NCBI RefSeq assembly: GCF_000513195.1 | Contig: NZ_CBVI010000086.1 | Span: forward strand, 43,190 to 107,189 | Origin: Bacteroides timonensis | GTDB taxonomy: Bacteria > Bacteroidota > Bacteroidia > Bacteroidales > Bacteroidaceae | DNA length: 64,000 bases | Reading direction: 5' to 3' | Shown: positions 43,711 to 52,432 of the stretch, piece by piece | Position numbering within the stretch: the stretch's first letter is position 1 | Layout: each line of letters starts with the position of its first letter | Made by a program: the position numbers and the translations under genes | The notes under the pieces: generated by a model | Seen by the model: only the letters and a program-made list of their open reading frames with translations | What the model was told of the DNA's origin: nothing | Databases searched by the model: none

Positions 43711-46122
43711 CTAAAATTCCACAGTCACCCCAATCGACGGCAATAGCGTTCCGCTTTCCTGTTTCAACTTTTTCATCTTATACCTTTGCTCCTCAATGGG
43801 GGCAGATGGATTTTCAATGATTCCCGTACTCATAATTACATCCTGCTGCTTCAGCTTACTTCCGGTTATATTCTGTAAGTCGAGATAAAAGCCAACCATA
43901 CAGCGATGGAAATAGAAAGACTTGTCTACACGTAGATCGAGTTGGGCAAAGTTAGGCAAGCGTTCGGTATTGTATTGTGAATAATCGTAGTATGGGCGTC
44001 CTTGTGCATTCCATGCTTCTACTAACGATGATTTTTCCTCATCATAAGGCGTATAGGGAGCACCGCCTATATAACTCAATTTTCCTCCAATACTCCAACG
44101 ACGCGGAAGGTTATACGTACCGCTTACGTTGAGAATGAAACGGTTGTCCCATGCAGAAGAGATGTATTTGGTTCCGGAGGGGATATTATCATCACTGCCA
44201 CCATTTCCATTGCGATATTCGCTGCGGAAGACTGTGAGGGAAGATACAAAGTTGAAATGTCCCGGTATCTGCCAACGTAACATGGCTTCCACGCCATAAG
44301 CGCGTCCTTCGGCGGTAGGAATAAGCGCTTCATTGCCTATTGTGCCATAATCATCTCCCTTGCATGCCAGGGGAATATTGTCTCGCAGGGAAAGAGGCAT
44401 ACGTCCGTATTGCTTGAAGAATCCTTCTGCTGAGATCATTAATCTATCCTGCAAATGCCAGTCAAGTCCGAGACTGGTTTCCATCACCCGCATGTATTTC
44501 AAATCCTTATTTATGTAGTGCCCGTCATTATCTTTGAACCCCAATGCTGTATAAGGTGGAAGCTGATGATATAATCCTGCATTTCCACTCAAGGTCCATT
44601 GCTTTGTCAATTCATAAGATAAGGAGAGGCGGGGAGAAAGCTGCTTCCACAATTCTTTCATTTCACGGTTGTAATTATTGCCATCCGTACGGATACCGGC
44701 AGAAGCGGAGAAACGTTTATTGGCAGTAGTGTAGTCCGTGGAAAAGAAGCCGCCCCAACTGAATATGTTTAAATCCGTCTGATAATCGGAGAGTGTGGTG
44801 TAGCCGAACATCCGCTGTTTTGTCCGGTTGGTATAATTGGAATAATTCATTTCCGCACCTTCTTTCAATGTCCATTGCCCCAATCTTGTCTGGTTCTCAA
44901 AACGAAGGGTGGTTTTCTGTTCTACTGAACGAAGGCGAAGGGTCAGATTATCTTCGTAAGATTCATCATTATTCAGATACTTCACATTGCGGTTGTTCAG
45001 ATAATTATGACTTAGCGTCAGCGTCTGTACATGCTTTCCTGCATAATGGCGATATGAAGTTCCCACAGTAAATGTCTCTTGATGAATAGTGGGCAGATAA
45101 CTCAATATATATTCAGCATCTTCTCCTTTCTCATCAGTATTCAGTTTCATTTTATCGATTCCGACTAATCCGAGTATGGTTAGTTCGTTGTGAGCCGAGA
45201 GCTTTGTCTTCAGTTTGAATTGTCCGTCAATGAAGTTGGGCAGGAATGGGAGTCCCAAGGCCTTGAACAGTAATTGGAGGTAAGATTGGCGCAGGGAGAA
45301 CAAATAGGTTGTTTTATCACTCAGATGTCCGTTGCCACTGAAAGAAACTTCGGATGCTCCCAGCGTGGCTTTAAATGTCTGCTTATCCGGGTTACCATCT
45401 TTCAAACGAAAATCGAGTACCGAACTCATTGCTCCGGAACGATTAGCAGGGAAAGCCCCCGTATAAAAACTTATTTCACGTATTAAATCTGCATTGACAA
45501 TGCTGACAGGTCCGCCGGACGCCCCCTGGGTAGCGAAGTGATTGATATTGGGTATTTCTATCCCATCCATATAGAAGCGGTTTTCGAAAGGTGATCCACC
45601 GCGTACAATCAAATCGTTTCTGTAGCCGATGGGTGAAAAGGAGACTCCCGGGTATGCCCTTACAATACGTGAAATGTCCCGATTTCCTCCCGGGCTCTTT
45701 TCAATCTCCTGCAAGCCTATGATACGCATACTTACCGGACTTTCCACTGTCTTCCGAAAAGGGGAGGGGGTGACTACCACTGCTGCCAGCATATTCTCAT
45801 CTTCTTCCATCTCTATCTCGATGAAAGGTGTAGAGGCGGAAACCACGTATTCGGGGGTCACTGTGCTTTTATAGCCTATCAGCGTCGCTTCGAAGCGGTA
45901 AATGCCCGGTGGTACCTGCTCAATTCGGAACATACCGAGCGAATCGGTTGATGCTCCCTTGCCGGGAATACCTACAACTACGACATTAGCATACGCTACC
46001 GGTTGGCGGGACTGCTTGTCGATAATCTTTCCACGCACGGAGTAATCGACTGTTGCGGCGTGGATGCAGACATTGCACAATAGCAATGAAAGAGTCAGTA
46101 ATATGTGTTTGGTTCTTATCAT
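43711..46122 (-). CDS. TonB-dependent receptor with carboxypeptidase-like domain
   Basis: An 803-residue outer-membrane protein. A signal peptide (IRTKHILLTLSLLLCNVCIHA) leads into a carboxypeptidase regulatory-like domain (about 27-110: VRGKIIDKQSRQPVAYANVV). A plug domain follows with RIVRAYPGVSFSP, VRGGSPFENRFYMDGIE and NHFATQGASGG, and then a 22-strand-type barrel. It imports an unidentified ligand; no SusD partner lies next to it. The start at MIRTKH (46122) is preferred over the 3-codon extension. A terminator for the neighbouring RNA-binding gene lies behind. Confidence 0.9.
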   Translation of the reverse strand: MIRTKHILLTLSLLLCNVCIHAATVDYSVRGKIIDKQSRQPVAYANVVVVGIPGKGASTDSLGMFRIEQVPPGIYRFEATLIGYKSTVTPEYVVSASTPFIEIEMEEDENMLAAVVVTPSPFRKTVESPVSMRIIGLQEIEKSPGGNRDISRIVRAYPGVSFSPIGYRNDLIVRGGSPFENRFYMDGIEIPNINHFATQGASGGPVSIVNADLIREISFYTGAFPANRSGAMSSVLDFRLKDGNPDKQTFKATLGASEVSFSGNGHLSDKTTYLFSLRQSYLQLLFKALGLPFLPNFIDGQFKLKTKLSAHNELTILGLVGIDKMKLNTDEKGEDAEYILSYLPTIHQETFTVGTSYRHYAGKHVQTLTLSHNYLNNRNVKYLNNDESYEDNLTLRLRSVEQKTTLRFENQTRLGQWTLKEGAEMNYSNYTNRTKQRMFGYTTLSDYQTDLNIFSWGGFFSTDYTTANKRFSASAGIRTDGNNYNREMKELWKQLSPRLSLSYELTKQWTLSGNAGLYHQLPPYTALGFKDNDGHYINKDLKYMRVMETSLGLDWHLQDRLMISAEGFFKQYGRMPLSLRDNIPLACKGDDYGTIGNEALIPTAEGRAYGVEAMLRWQIPGHFNFVSSLTVFRSEYRNGNGGSDDNIPSGTKYISSAWDNRFILNVSGTYNLPRRWSIGGKLSYIGGAPYTPYDEEKSSLVEAWNAQGRPYYDYSQYNTERLPNFAQLDLRVDKSFYFHRCMVGFYLDLQNITGSKLKQQDVIMSTGIIENPSAPIEEQRYKMKKLKQESGTLLPSIGVTVEF

Positions 46123-46171
46123 AATATACAAATATAGATATTATTGATATATATAGGTGTGATATGGGTAT

Positions 46172-46207
46172 AAAAAAACTGCCCGGGAATATTCCCGAAC
46201 AGTTTTC
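46172..46207 (-). terminator. Terminator of the RNA-binding protein gene
   Basis: AAAACTG, CCCGGGAAT and their complements between 46175 and 46206 form a hairpin with a few mismatches. The minus strand ends in a run of T (A-run on the plus strand at 46172-46178). It lies 23 bases after the RRM stop. Confidence 0.75.
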
Positions 46208-46229
46208 ATTTCTTTGCTAAGTTGTAAGA

Positions 46230-46622
46230 TTAATATCTTCCACCGCGATCTCCGCCGCCATAGCCACCGCCACGATTGCCGCCGCCGTAGCCACCGCCAC
46301 GATTGCCACCACCGTAGCCACCGCCACGATTGCCACCGCCGCCATAGCCACCACCACGGTTGCCGCCTGCAGGTCTTTCTGTTCTGGGGCGAGCTACGCT
46401 TACTGCAATGCTCTTGCCTTCAAATTCTGTTTCGTTAAGAGTGTCAATAGCCTTCTGACCTTCTTCATCATTCGGCATTTCTACGAAGCCGAAACCGCGT
46501 GAACGTCCCGTCTCTCTGTCGTTAATAATGTAGGCTGAAGTTACTTCGCCATACTGTGAAAATAATTCCTGTAAGCTGTCACTGTTTGTGTTCCAGCTTA
46601 GGTTTGCAACATAAATGTTCAT
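46230..46622 (-). CDS. RRM RNA-binding protein with RGG-like repeats
   Basis: A 130-residue protein. The RRM (about 1-82) has IYVANLSW (RNP2) and RSRGFGFVEM (RNP1). The tail (about 88-130) repeats a nine-residue unit of the form NRGGGYGGG, about four times, an RGG-like disordered region. Such Bacteroidetes proteins bind single-stranded RNA broadly and are linked to cold or stress. The matching DNA carries a tandem repeat of 27 bases. It follows the cold-shock gene by 22 bases on the same strand. Confidence 0.92.
   Translation of the reverse strand: MNIYVANLSWNTNSDSLQELFSQYGEVTSAYIINDRETGRSRGFGFVEMPNDEEGQKAIDTLNETEFEGKSIAVSVARPRTERPAGGNRGGGYGGGGNRGGGYGGGNRGGGYGGGNRGGGYGGGDRGGRY
46248..46372 (-). 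repeat. 27-base tandem repeat coding for the glycine-rich tail
   Basis: The coding unit of about 27 bases (plus strand CCACCGCCACGATTGCC followed by a variable end) recurs about four times inside the RRM gene. Copies vary slightly. Copy number may change by slippage. Confidence 0.7.
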
Positions 46623-46644
46623 TTCTTTTTGTAAGTTAAAATTG

Positions 46645-47094
46645 TTATTTATTAATGATTGAGATCCGCACGGCGTTCATACCTCGCGTACCACGTTCAA
46701 TTTCAAATGTTACGTTATCCCCTTCGGTTATCCCTTCGGGAGCGGAAGTAACGTGGAAAAAATATTTCTCACCACTTCCTAAATCTTTAATAAAACCATA
46801 ACCCCTGGACACATTAAAATGTTCAATACGTCCGTTTAATGGCAGAACTTCTTCTGCTTCGCCTTTTTTCGGAATTGATATTTCTATTTCAGAAGCATCT
46901 ATTTCTTCTTTAGGCTTTACACCTTCGGGTGTGGAATGAAGAATACCGTTTTCGTCCACATAAGCCAGCATCTCTTCGAAGCTACGGCTACCGCTGCTCA
47001 AGCGTTCTTCTTTTCTCTTTTGTTTTTCTTCTCGCTTACTCTGTTTCGCTTTTTCTCTGTCTCTTTTACTTGATGTTACTCTTTTTACTGCCAT
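46645..47094 (-). CDS. Cold-shock domain protein with basic N-terminal tail
   Basis: A 149-residue protein. Residues 1-40 are Lys/Arg/Glu rich (KRVTSSKRDREKAKQSKREE), 41-80 form a linker, and about 85-149 form a cold-shock domain with RGYGFIKDL (RNP1) and KYFFHVT (RNP2). It likely binds RNA; the basic tail could aid ribosome or RNA contact. It leads a two-gene unit with the RRM protein. Upstream is a long leader. Confidence 0.88.
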   Translation of the reverse strand: MAVKRVTSSKRDREKAKQSKREEKQKRKEERLSSGSRSFEEMLAYVDENGILHSTPEGVKPKEEIDASEIEISIPKKGEAEEVLPLNGRIEHFNVSRGYGFIKDLGSGEKYFFHVTSAPEGITEGDNVTFEIERGTRGMNAVRISIINK

Positions 47095-47420
47095 TCTTTA
47101 ATTATTATATATTATGCAGTTTATATACTGCACTTAGTTTTCTGACTAATAGCTGCACCTAATCCGTTCAGGATTCATACAACAATTTAATCTTGTGATG
47201 AACAAAGGAGCTGATTATGAGGTCATTTTGGGATGGAATAATTTGCGGAATACCGCAAAAGCAAACATGCACAAAGAAGATTTCAGAATAAACCCTATTG
47301 TTTATGCTACAAAGATACAGATAAAAATGAGCTATCCATTCGTTTTTTAAATTATTTAAAGCCGTAGCTACTTATTTTTTTACGTACATTTGTGCTTCTT
47401 AATATAAACACATAGCAAAA
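47095..47420. promoter_or_regulatory. Divergent region: cold-shock leader and purT promoter
   Basis: No gene in these 326 bases. On the minus strand a -7 box TATCTTTG lies at 47310-47317, so the cold-shock mRNA would have a leader of about 210 bases. It contains the hairpin TTTGCGG (47242-47248) with CCGCAAA (47253-47259), and TGCAGT with ACTGCA near the start codon. On the plus strand TACATTTG (47385-47392) is a -7 match 28 bases before purT. Neither has a clear -33 box. Confidence 0.5.
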
Positions 47421-48587
47421 ATGAAGAAGATTTTATTGTTAGGTTCCGGTGAACTGGGCAAAGAGTTCGTGATTTCTGCCCAACGAAAGGGTCAATATAT
47501 TATTGCCTGTGATTCATATGCCGGAGCACCTGCCATGCAGGTGGCTGATGAGTATGAGGTATTTAGCATGCTTGACGGCGATGCATTGGAACGTGTAGTA
47601 CGCAAACACCAGCCTGATATCATTGTTCCGGAAATCGAGGCCATCCGTACAGAACGTCTTTACGATTTTGAGAAGGAAGGTATTCAGGTGGTACCCAGTG
47701 CCCGTGCCGTAAACTTTACCATGAACCGCAAGGCTATCCGTGATTTGGCCGCACAGGAGTTGGGACTGAAAACTGCTAAATATTTTTATGCAAAAACTCT
47801 GGATGAGTTGAAAGCTGCTTCTGAAAAGATTGGTTTTCCTTGCGTAGTGAAGCCGTTGATGTCTTCTTCGGGCAAGGGGCAGTCTCTTGTGAAGAGTGCG
47901 GATGAATTGGAACATGCCTGGGAATATGGCTGCAATGGTAGCCGTGGTGATATAAAAGAATTGATTATTGAAGAATTTATCAAGTTTGATAGTGAGATAA
48001 CATTGCTTACGGTGACGCAAAAGAATGGGCCTACATTGTTCTGTCCGCCCATCGGACATGTGCAGAAAGGGGGAGATTATCGTGAAAGTTTTCAGCCGGC
48101 GCACATTGATCCTGCTCATTTGAAAGAAGCGCAGGAAATGGCTGAGAAAGTGACACGGGCTCTGACCGGCGCCGGCCTGTGGGGAGTTGAATTTTTCTTG
48201 AGCCATGAAAATGGAGTTTATTTCTCGGAACTTTCTCCGCGTCCGCATGATACGGGTATGGTGACATTGGCAGGAACACAAAATTTGAATGAATTTGAGC
48301 TTCATTTGCGTGCTGTACTAGGCTTGCCTATTCCAAACATCAAGCAAGAGCGTATTGGTGCCAGTGCTGTGATTCTTTCAACTATTGCCAGCCAGGAACG
48401 TCCTGATTATCGTGGTATTGAAGAGGTGACGAAAGAAGAAGATACTTATCTCCGCATTTTCGGTAAGCCGACGACGCGCGTCAATCGGCGTATGGGCGTG
48501 GTGTTATGCTATGCACCGTTAAAGTCAGATCTGGATGCATTGAGAGATAAGGCTAAGCGAATTGCAGAAAAGGTTGAAGTGTATTAA
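47421..48587 (+). CDS. purT: Phosphoribosylglycinamide formyltransferase 2 (formate-dependent)
   Basis: A 388-residue ATP-grasp enzyme. It uses formate and ATP to form formyl-GAR in purine synthesis. Family features are ILLLGSGELGKEFVISAQRK, PEIEAIRTERL, KPLMSSSGKGQSLVKS (ATP-binding loop), EEFIKFDSEITLLT and ELSPRPHDTGMVTLA near the metal site. Length normal. It stands alone and is followed by a strong terminator. Confidence 0.95.
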   Translation: MKKILLLGSGELGKEFVISAQRKGQYIIACDSYAGAPAMQVADEYEVFSMLDGDALERVVRKHQPDIIVPEIEAIRTERLYDFEKEGIQVVPSARAVNFTMNRKAIRDLAAQELGLKTAKYFYAKTLDELKAASEKIGFPCVVKPLMSSSGKGQSLVKSADELEHAWEYGCNGSRGDIKELIIEEFIKFDSEITLLTVTQKNGPTLFCPPIGHVQKGGDYRESFQPAHIDPAHLKEAQEMAEKVTRALTGAGLWGVEFFLSHENGVYFSELSPRPHDTGMVTLAGTQNLNEFELHLRAVLGLPIPNIKQERIGASAVILSTIASQERPDYRGIEEVTKEEDTYLRIFGKPTTRVNRRMGVVLCYAPLKSDLDALRDKAKRIAEKVEVY

Positions 48588-48608
48588 GGCTTACTTATTA
48601 GATAAAAG

Positions 48609-48648
48609 AAAAGCAGTTGTCACAGATTGAGTGGCAGCTGCTTTTTTA
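48609..48648. terminator. Bidirectional terminator between purT and rpiA
   Basis: AAAAGCAGTTGTCAC and GTGGCAGCTGCTTTT form a 15-bp stem with two G-U pairs, followed by T-run 48641-48647. The rpiA stop codon lies inside the T-run. Confidence 0.88.
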
Positions 48649-49347
48649 TTTCGCAACTACTATTTCAACATCATATCCGATAAAAAGCCCGCTTTCAATT
48701 ACTCCGGTAATTGCTTTCAGGTTTTGTTCCAAAGAAGGGTCAACATAACTGAAGCGGGTATCAAAAATAAAGTTACCGTTTTCGGTAAGAACAGGCCCGT
48801 CTTTTCCACCGGCAAGACGCAATTTCACGTCAGAAGCTCCTAGCCGTTGCATCTCGCTTTCTACAAAAGTTAATGCACTTGGAAACACTTCTACAGGTAT
48901 TGGAAAATGACTTCCTAAATGATCTACCAGTTTTGTATCATCAATGATAATGAAGCTCTTACTACTGCTTTTTATCAGAAGTTTTTCTTTGAACATGGCT
49001 CCACCACGCCCCTTAATCAGACTTTTCTCCGGATCTACTTCATCAGCACCATCAAAAACCCAGTCTGGACGCTTATTCCAAAGGGTCGTTTGTGGTATAC
49101 CCAATTGTATGCAGGTCATGGAAATTTCTGCAGAGGCAGGGATAACTTCTATGTGTAGAGATTCTTTGCGAATACGTTCCGCTAATGCGAATAGCGTCAG
49201 ATAAACGGTAGAACCGGAGCCGGCTCCGATCACATCACCATCCTTCGCCATTGCAGCAATTTCCTGTGCTACGATTTCTTTGCCCTCACGATTAATGATA
49301 GCATTCGACCATTGCAAATGATTTATCAGTTGATTATCCCATTTCAT
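48646..49347 (-). CDS. rpiA: Ribose-5-phosphate isomerase A
   Basis: A 233-residue enzyme that interconverts ribose-5-phosphate and ribulose-5-phosphate. Features are GAGSGSTVYLTLFALAER (phosphate loop), FDGADEVDPEKSLIKGRGGA with catalytic Asp and the GRGGA loop, and RLAGGKDGPVLTENGN. Normal length. The 56-codon gene upstream on the same strand ends 13 bases before the start. Confidence 0.95.
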   Translation of the reverse strand: MKWDNQLINHLQWSNAIINREGKEIVAQEIAAMAKDGDVIGAGSGSTVYLTLFALAERIRKESLHIEVIPASAEISMTCIQLGIPQTTLWNKRPDWVFDGADEVDPEKSLIKGRGGAMFKEKLLIKSSSKSFIIIDDTKLVDHLGSHFPIPVEVFPSALTFVESEMQRLGASDVKLRLAGGKDGPVLTENGNFIFDTRFSYVDPSLEQNLKAITGVIESGLFIGYDVEIVVAK

Positions 49348-49359
49348 TGTCAGAGGTTG

Positions 49360-49530
49360 CTAATCGTTATTATCTTCTTCGTCGTCAGTCAGGTTGTTCA
49401 GTTCTACCTCAAGTTCAACCAACTCTTGTTCCCAAATTTTTCTGATGTTTGCCGGCGTATTTTGGGGAGCTTCCTTAATACGTTTTTGAGCTAATGATAC
49501 TTCATGCTCCAGCTGCGAACGTCTACTCAT
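49360..49530 (-). CDS. Small charged protein upstream of rpiA (56 aa)
   Basis: A 56-residue frame, MSRRSQLEHEVSLAQKRIKE at the start and NNLTDDEEDNND at the end. It looks like a helix pair (IRKIWEQELVELEVELNNL with heptad-like spacing) and an acidic tail. I recognise no family. It is 12 bases upstream of rpiA and may be co-transcribed. Codon use is ordinary and no other frame is open here, so a real gene is likely. Confidence 0.6.
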   Translation of the reverse strand: MSRRSQLEHEVSLAQKRIKEAPQNTPANIRKIWEQELVELEVELNNLTDDEEDNND

Positions 49531-49610
49531 AAGTCTTGCTATTTATAGTTATTTTTATAGATAACATTCTGTTTGACTCAATTGTTCTTGTATTTGGTAA
49601 GAATTTTGTA

Positions 49611-50096
49611 TTACCCGAATAACTCGGGATAGATTTCTCCATCATCACCGGATACATCAAGGCTCTGTAGTAGTTTACCGTCAGGAGCATAGAAAAGCTG
49701 AATTTCTCTGTCAGAGTTATACTCTTCTATATCGATGATTACTACAGTAGGCATTTTGGGGAAGGTAATTATCTTTATATATCTGATCTGTATAGGAGGG
49801 GTCTCTGTCTGCATAAATGCTTTAGCTACGGGAGCAGGGACATCTTCCAGGCTTTCGACGTTTGTCTCCGTCATTATCCATTGGGCGTTGTTTCCAAACC
49901 AGGCGTTCATTTCGTGGCTATCTGAAACGAATCCGGCAATGTGGTAATCACTTTTATGCGTCCATTCCACGGTCGTCACTTTAGGATACATCTTTTTGAA
50001 AGTTTCCTGTACTTTTTCCGGAGTATTTTCCGCGCATACGGAAGCAGATATCAGCAACAACAAGCCTGCCAATAAACTGAATTTAAACTTTTTCAT
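49611..50096 (-). CDS. PepSY-like domain protein, periplasmic
   Basis: A 161-residue protein with a signal peptide (KKFKFSLLAGLLLLISASVCA). The mature part matches the PepSY-like/DUF2874 pattern, with VQETFKKMYPKVTTVEWTHK near the start and MPTVVIIDIEEYNSDREIQLF and GKLLQSLDVSGDDGEIYP near the end. These small periplasmic proteins are common in Bacteroidetes and have no firm function. The start is at MKKFKFS. It is divergent from the RimK-like gene. Confidence 0.8.
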   Translation of the reverse strand: MKKFKFSLLAGLLLLISASVCAENTPEKVQETFKKMYPKVTTVEWTHKSDYHIAGFVSDSHEMNAWFGNNAQWIMTETNVESLEDVPAPVAKAFMQTETPPIQIRYIKIITFPKMPTVVIIDIEEYNSDREIQLFYAPDGKLLQSLDVSGDDGEIYPELFG

Positions 50097-50265
50097 AATC
50101 AAGGTCTGTTTTTAGTTGCTATTAGAAACAACCCTGGGAAGCTTTTGTTTGTTGCATTTTTGAGCAAAAACAGAGTTGCTTTCATTCTTTGAAAATAATT
50201 ATTGAGTCTGCGATATTTTGTATTGCTTAATTCACTACTTTCGGGCACTTTTTTAAAAAGATGAA

Positions 50266-51732
50266 ATGAACAATGTATTGATCCTTGTAGACAGCTTGGA
50301 TGATTGGAAACCATATTCCAAAACAAACAGCATTTTAACAGTATCTGACTACCTGAAGTATAAATCACCGGGAAAGGATCGTAAATTAGTAATCAACCTG
50401 AGTAATGATTATAGCTATAACTCCGAAGGCTATTATTGTTCGTTATTAGCCCAGACGAGGGGGCATAAAGTTATTCCCGGAGTAGATATAATTAATAAGG
50501 TGGAAGCAGGTGCAGGTATCCGTATGGATAGCAGTCTTCAAAAGCTTTGTTATCAATGGATTCAGAAAAATGAAATAAACGATGATCTTTGGTCTCTGAA
50601 TGTATACTTTGGCACTTGCAAAGAGAAAGGATTGGAGCGTATAGCCCGTTTTATTTTTGAGAATTATCCGGCTCCTTTATTGCGGGTTACATTAAATACG
50701 CGACATAAAAATCAGATAGAAAATATTCAGTTTTTACCTTTGAGCTCATTGAATAATGAGGAAGAGGATTATTTCGCTAATGCTCTGGATTTGTTTAACA
50801 GAAAAGTGTGGCGCAATCCTCAGGCTTCGAAATCGGCAAGATACAACCTGGCTATACTGTATGATCCGGATGAGAAATTTCCGCCAAGCGATAAAAAGGC
50901 ACTTCACAAACTACTTGAACTGGCTAAGAAGATGGATATTCATGCCGAATTGCTAACTGAAGAAGATGCCACACGACTGATGGAGTTTGATGCCTTATTT
51001 ATTCGTACCACTACTTCGTTAAACCATTACACGTTCCGGCTTTCACAATTGGCCACACAAAATGGGTTGGCTGTTATAGATGATCCTCAATCTATTATCC
51101 GCTGTACCAATAAGGTTTATCTGAAAGAATTGTTTGAGAAGGAAAAGATTCCGACACCGCTTTCCATGTTACTATTTAAATCGAATGTCAACTCTTATGA
51201 GGAGATTACGGAACAACTTGGTAGTCCTTTTATCCTGAAAATCCCAGATGGTTCTTTCTCTATCGGTATGAAGAAAGTCAATAATGAGATCGAGTTGGAT
51301 GAAGCGTTGAAAGTATTGTTTGATAAGTCGTCTATACTGCTGGCTCAGGAGTTCACTCCAACAGATTTTGACTGGCGTATCGGCATTCTGAATGGAGAGC
51401 CTCTCTATGCGTGTAAGTATTATATGGCTAAGGGACATTGGCAAATCTATTGCCATTATGCTTCCGGACGGAGCCGCTGCGGACTGGTGGAGACTATTCC
51501 TATTTATCAAGTGCCACGTAAGGTATTGGATACAGCGCTGCGCGCGGCTTCTTTTATTGGGAAAGGCCTGTATGGAGTAGATTTGAAAATGGTAAATGAC
51601 CGTGCTATTGTTATTGAGATAAATGATAATCCCAGCATTGACCATGGATTAGAAGATGCCATTCTGGGAGACGAACTCTACTATCGATTGCTGAATAACT
51701 TTTGGCGTATGTTGGATGTAAAACGTTTCTAA
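50266..51732 (+). CDS. RimK-like ATP-grasp ligase with RLAN-type N-terminal domain
   Basis: A 488-residue soluble protein. The N-terminal part (about 1-190) begins NNVLILVDSLDDWKPYSKTN and fits the RimK-like ATP-grasp N-terminal domain type. The C-terminal part (about 290-480) is an ATP-grasp fold with TPLSMLLFKSN, SPFILKIPDGSFSIGMKKV, QEFTPTDFDWRIGILNG and VVIEINDNPSIDHGLEDA with metal-binding Glu and Asn. Such ligases join amino acids or other amines to a carboxylate. The GNAT gene that follows 5 bases later is a known companion of this type. Substrate unknown. Confidence 0.8.
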   Translation: MNNVLILVDSLDDWKPYSKTNSILTVSDYLKYKSPGKDRKLVINLSNDYSYNSEGYYCSLLAQTRGHKVIPGVDIINKVEAGAGIRMDSSLQKLCYQWIQKNEINDDLWSLNVYFGTCKEKGLERIARFIFENYPAPLLRVTLNTRHKNQIENIQFLPLSSLNNEEEDYFANALDLFNRKVWRNPQASKSARYNLAILYDPDEKFPPSDKKALHKLLELAKKMDIHAELLTEEDATRLMEFDALFIRTTTSLNHYTFRLSQLATQNGLAVIDDPQSIIRCTNKVYLKELFEKEKIPTPLSMLLFKSNVNSYEEITEQLGSPFILKIPDGSFSIGMKKVNNEIELDEALKVLFDKSSILLAQEFTPTDFDWRIGILNGEPLYACKYYMAKGHWQIYCHYASGRSRCGLVETIPIYQVPRKVLDTALRAASFIGKGLYGVDLKMVNDRAIVIEINDNPSIDHGLEDAILGDELYYRLLNNFWRMLDVKRF

Positions 51733-51737
51733 TTCGC

Positions 51738-52199
51738 ATGGAAAAGCGATTTATACTTCGTTTGGCTGAAATTGATGATATTCCGTCAATTATGGAGATA
51801 GAACAAATTTGTTTTAATAAAGATAGTTTTTCAAAACGTCAGTTTGTTTATCTTATTTCTCAAGCAAAAGGATACTTTTGTGTAGTAGAATATCAGCAAA
51901 GGGTGGTGGGCTATTTTAGTGTATTGATAAATCAACGTGCTTGTAGTCTACGTATCTATTCGATAGCTGTTCATCCTGATTTTCGTGGCAAGAAAGTGGG
52001 GCAATTACTAATAGATCAGATAGCTGTTATTGCCCAAAAACAAGGCTTAAAGAGAATTACTTTGGAGGTGAATGTTTCTAATTCCCCGGCTATTCATTTA
52101 TATGAAAAAAATGGTTTTAAATGTACTTCCATAAAAGAGAACTATTATCATAACGGGACTTCTGCATATTATATGCAGAGGCCCACTATAGTTGAATAG
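51738..52199 (+). CDS. GNAT family N-acetyltransferase (RimI-like)
   Basis: A 153-residue acetyltransferase. The acetyl-CoA loop is HPDFRGKKVGQLLIDQ, preceded by SLRIYSIAV, and the C-terminal ITLEVNVSNSPAIHLYEKNGF is typical of RimI-like enzymes. It begins 5 bases after the ATP-grasp gene; I use MEKRFILRL because the longer frame lies inside that gene. Together they could modify a peptide or a small metabolite. Target unknown. Confidence 0.85.
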   Translation: MEKRFILRLAEIDDIPSIMEIEQICFNKDSFSKRQFVYLISQAKGYFCVVEYQQRVVGYFSVLINQRACSLRIYSIAVHPDFRGKKVGQLLIDQIAVIAQKQGLKRITLEVNVSNSPAIHLYEKNGFKCTSIKENYYHNGTSAYYMQRPTIVE

Positions 52200-52227
52200 A
52201 TATTCTTCTCTGGAAATTCGGTATCAG

Positions 52228-52297
52228 AAACAGGAATTAATAAACAAGCAGAGAGGCTGATTACCCCTCTGCTTTACAATATTCTTAATTCCTGTTT
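52228..52297. other. Nested hairpin after the GNAT gene
   Basis: The outer stem AAACAGGAATTAA (52228-52240) pairs perfectly with TTAATTCCTGTTT (52285-52297). The inner stem AGCAGAG (52247-52253) pairs with CTCTGCT (52267-52273). It probably ends the GNAT transcript, though no strong T-run follows. Confidence 0.6.
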
Positions 52298-52396
52298 AAA
52301 AATATAGTGTAATACTCTATTTTCTTTGTCAAATTGTTAACAAGGTCGATAGAATTATTAAACCTTGTTGTAAAATGCCCTGTAAAGGCTCTGAAA

Positions 52397-52427
52397 TTTG
52401 GAGAAATCAAGAAAAGCCGTACCTTTG
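52397..52427 (+). promoter_or_regulatory. Consensus promoter of the candidate small RNA
   Basis: TTTG (52397-52400), 19 bases, TACCTTTG (52420-52427): a perfect match to the Bacteroides consensus in both boxes and spacing. Confidence 0.8.
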
Positions 52428-52432
52428 CAATG

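Noticed and set aside
46214..46438. Plus-strand frame rich in His and Arg opposite the RRM gene
   Set aside because: It is the complement of the glycine-rich repeat; composition is explained by that.
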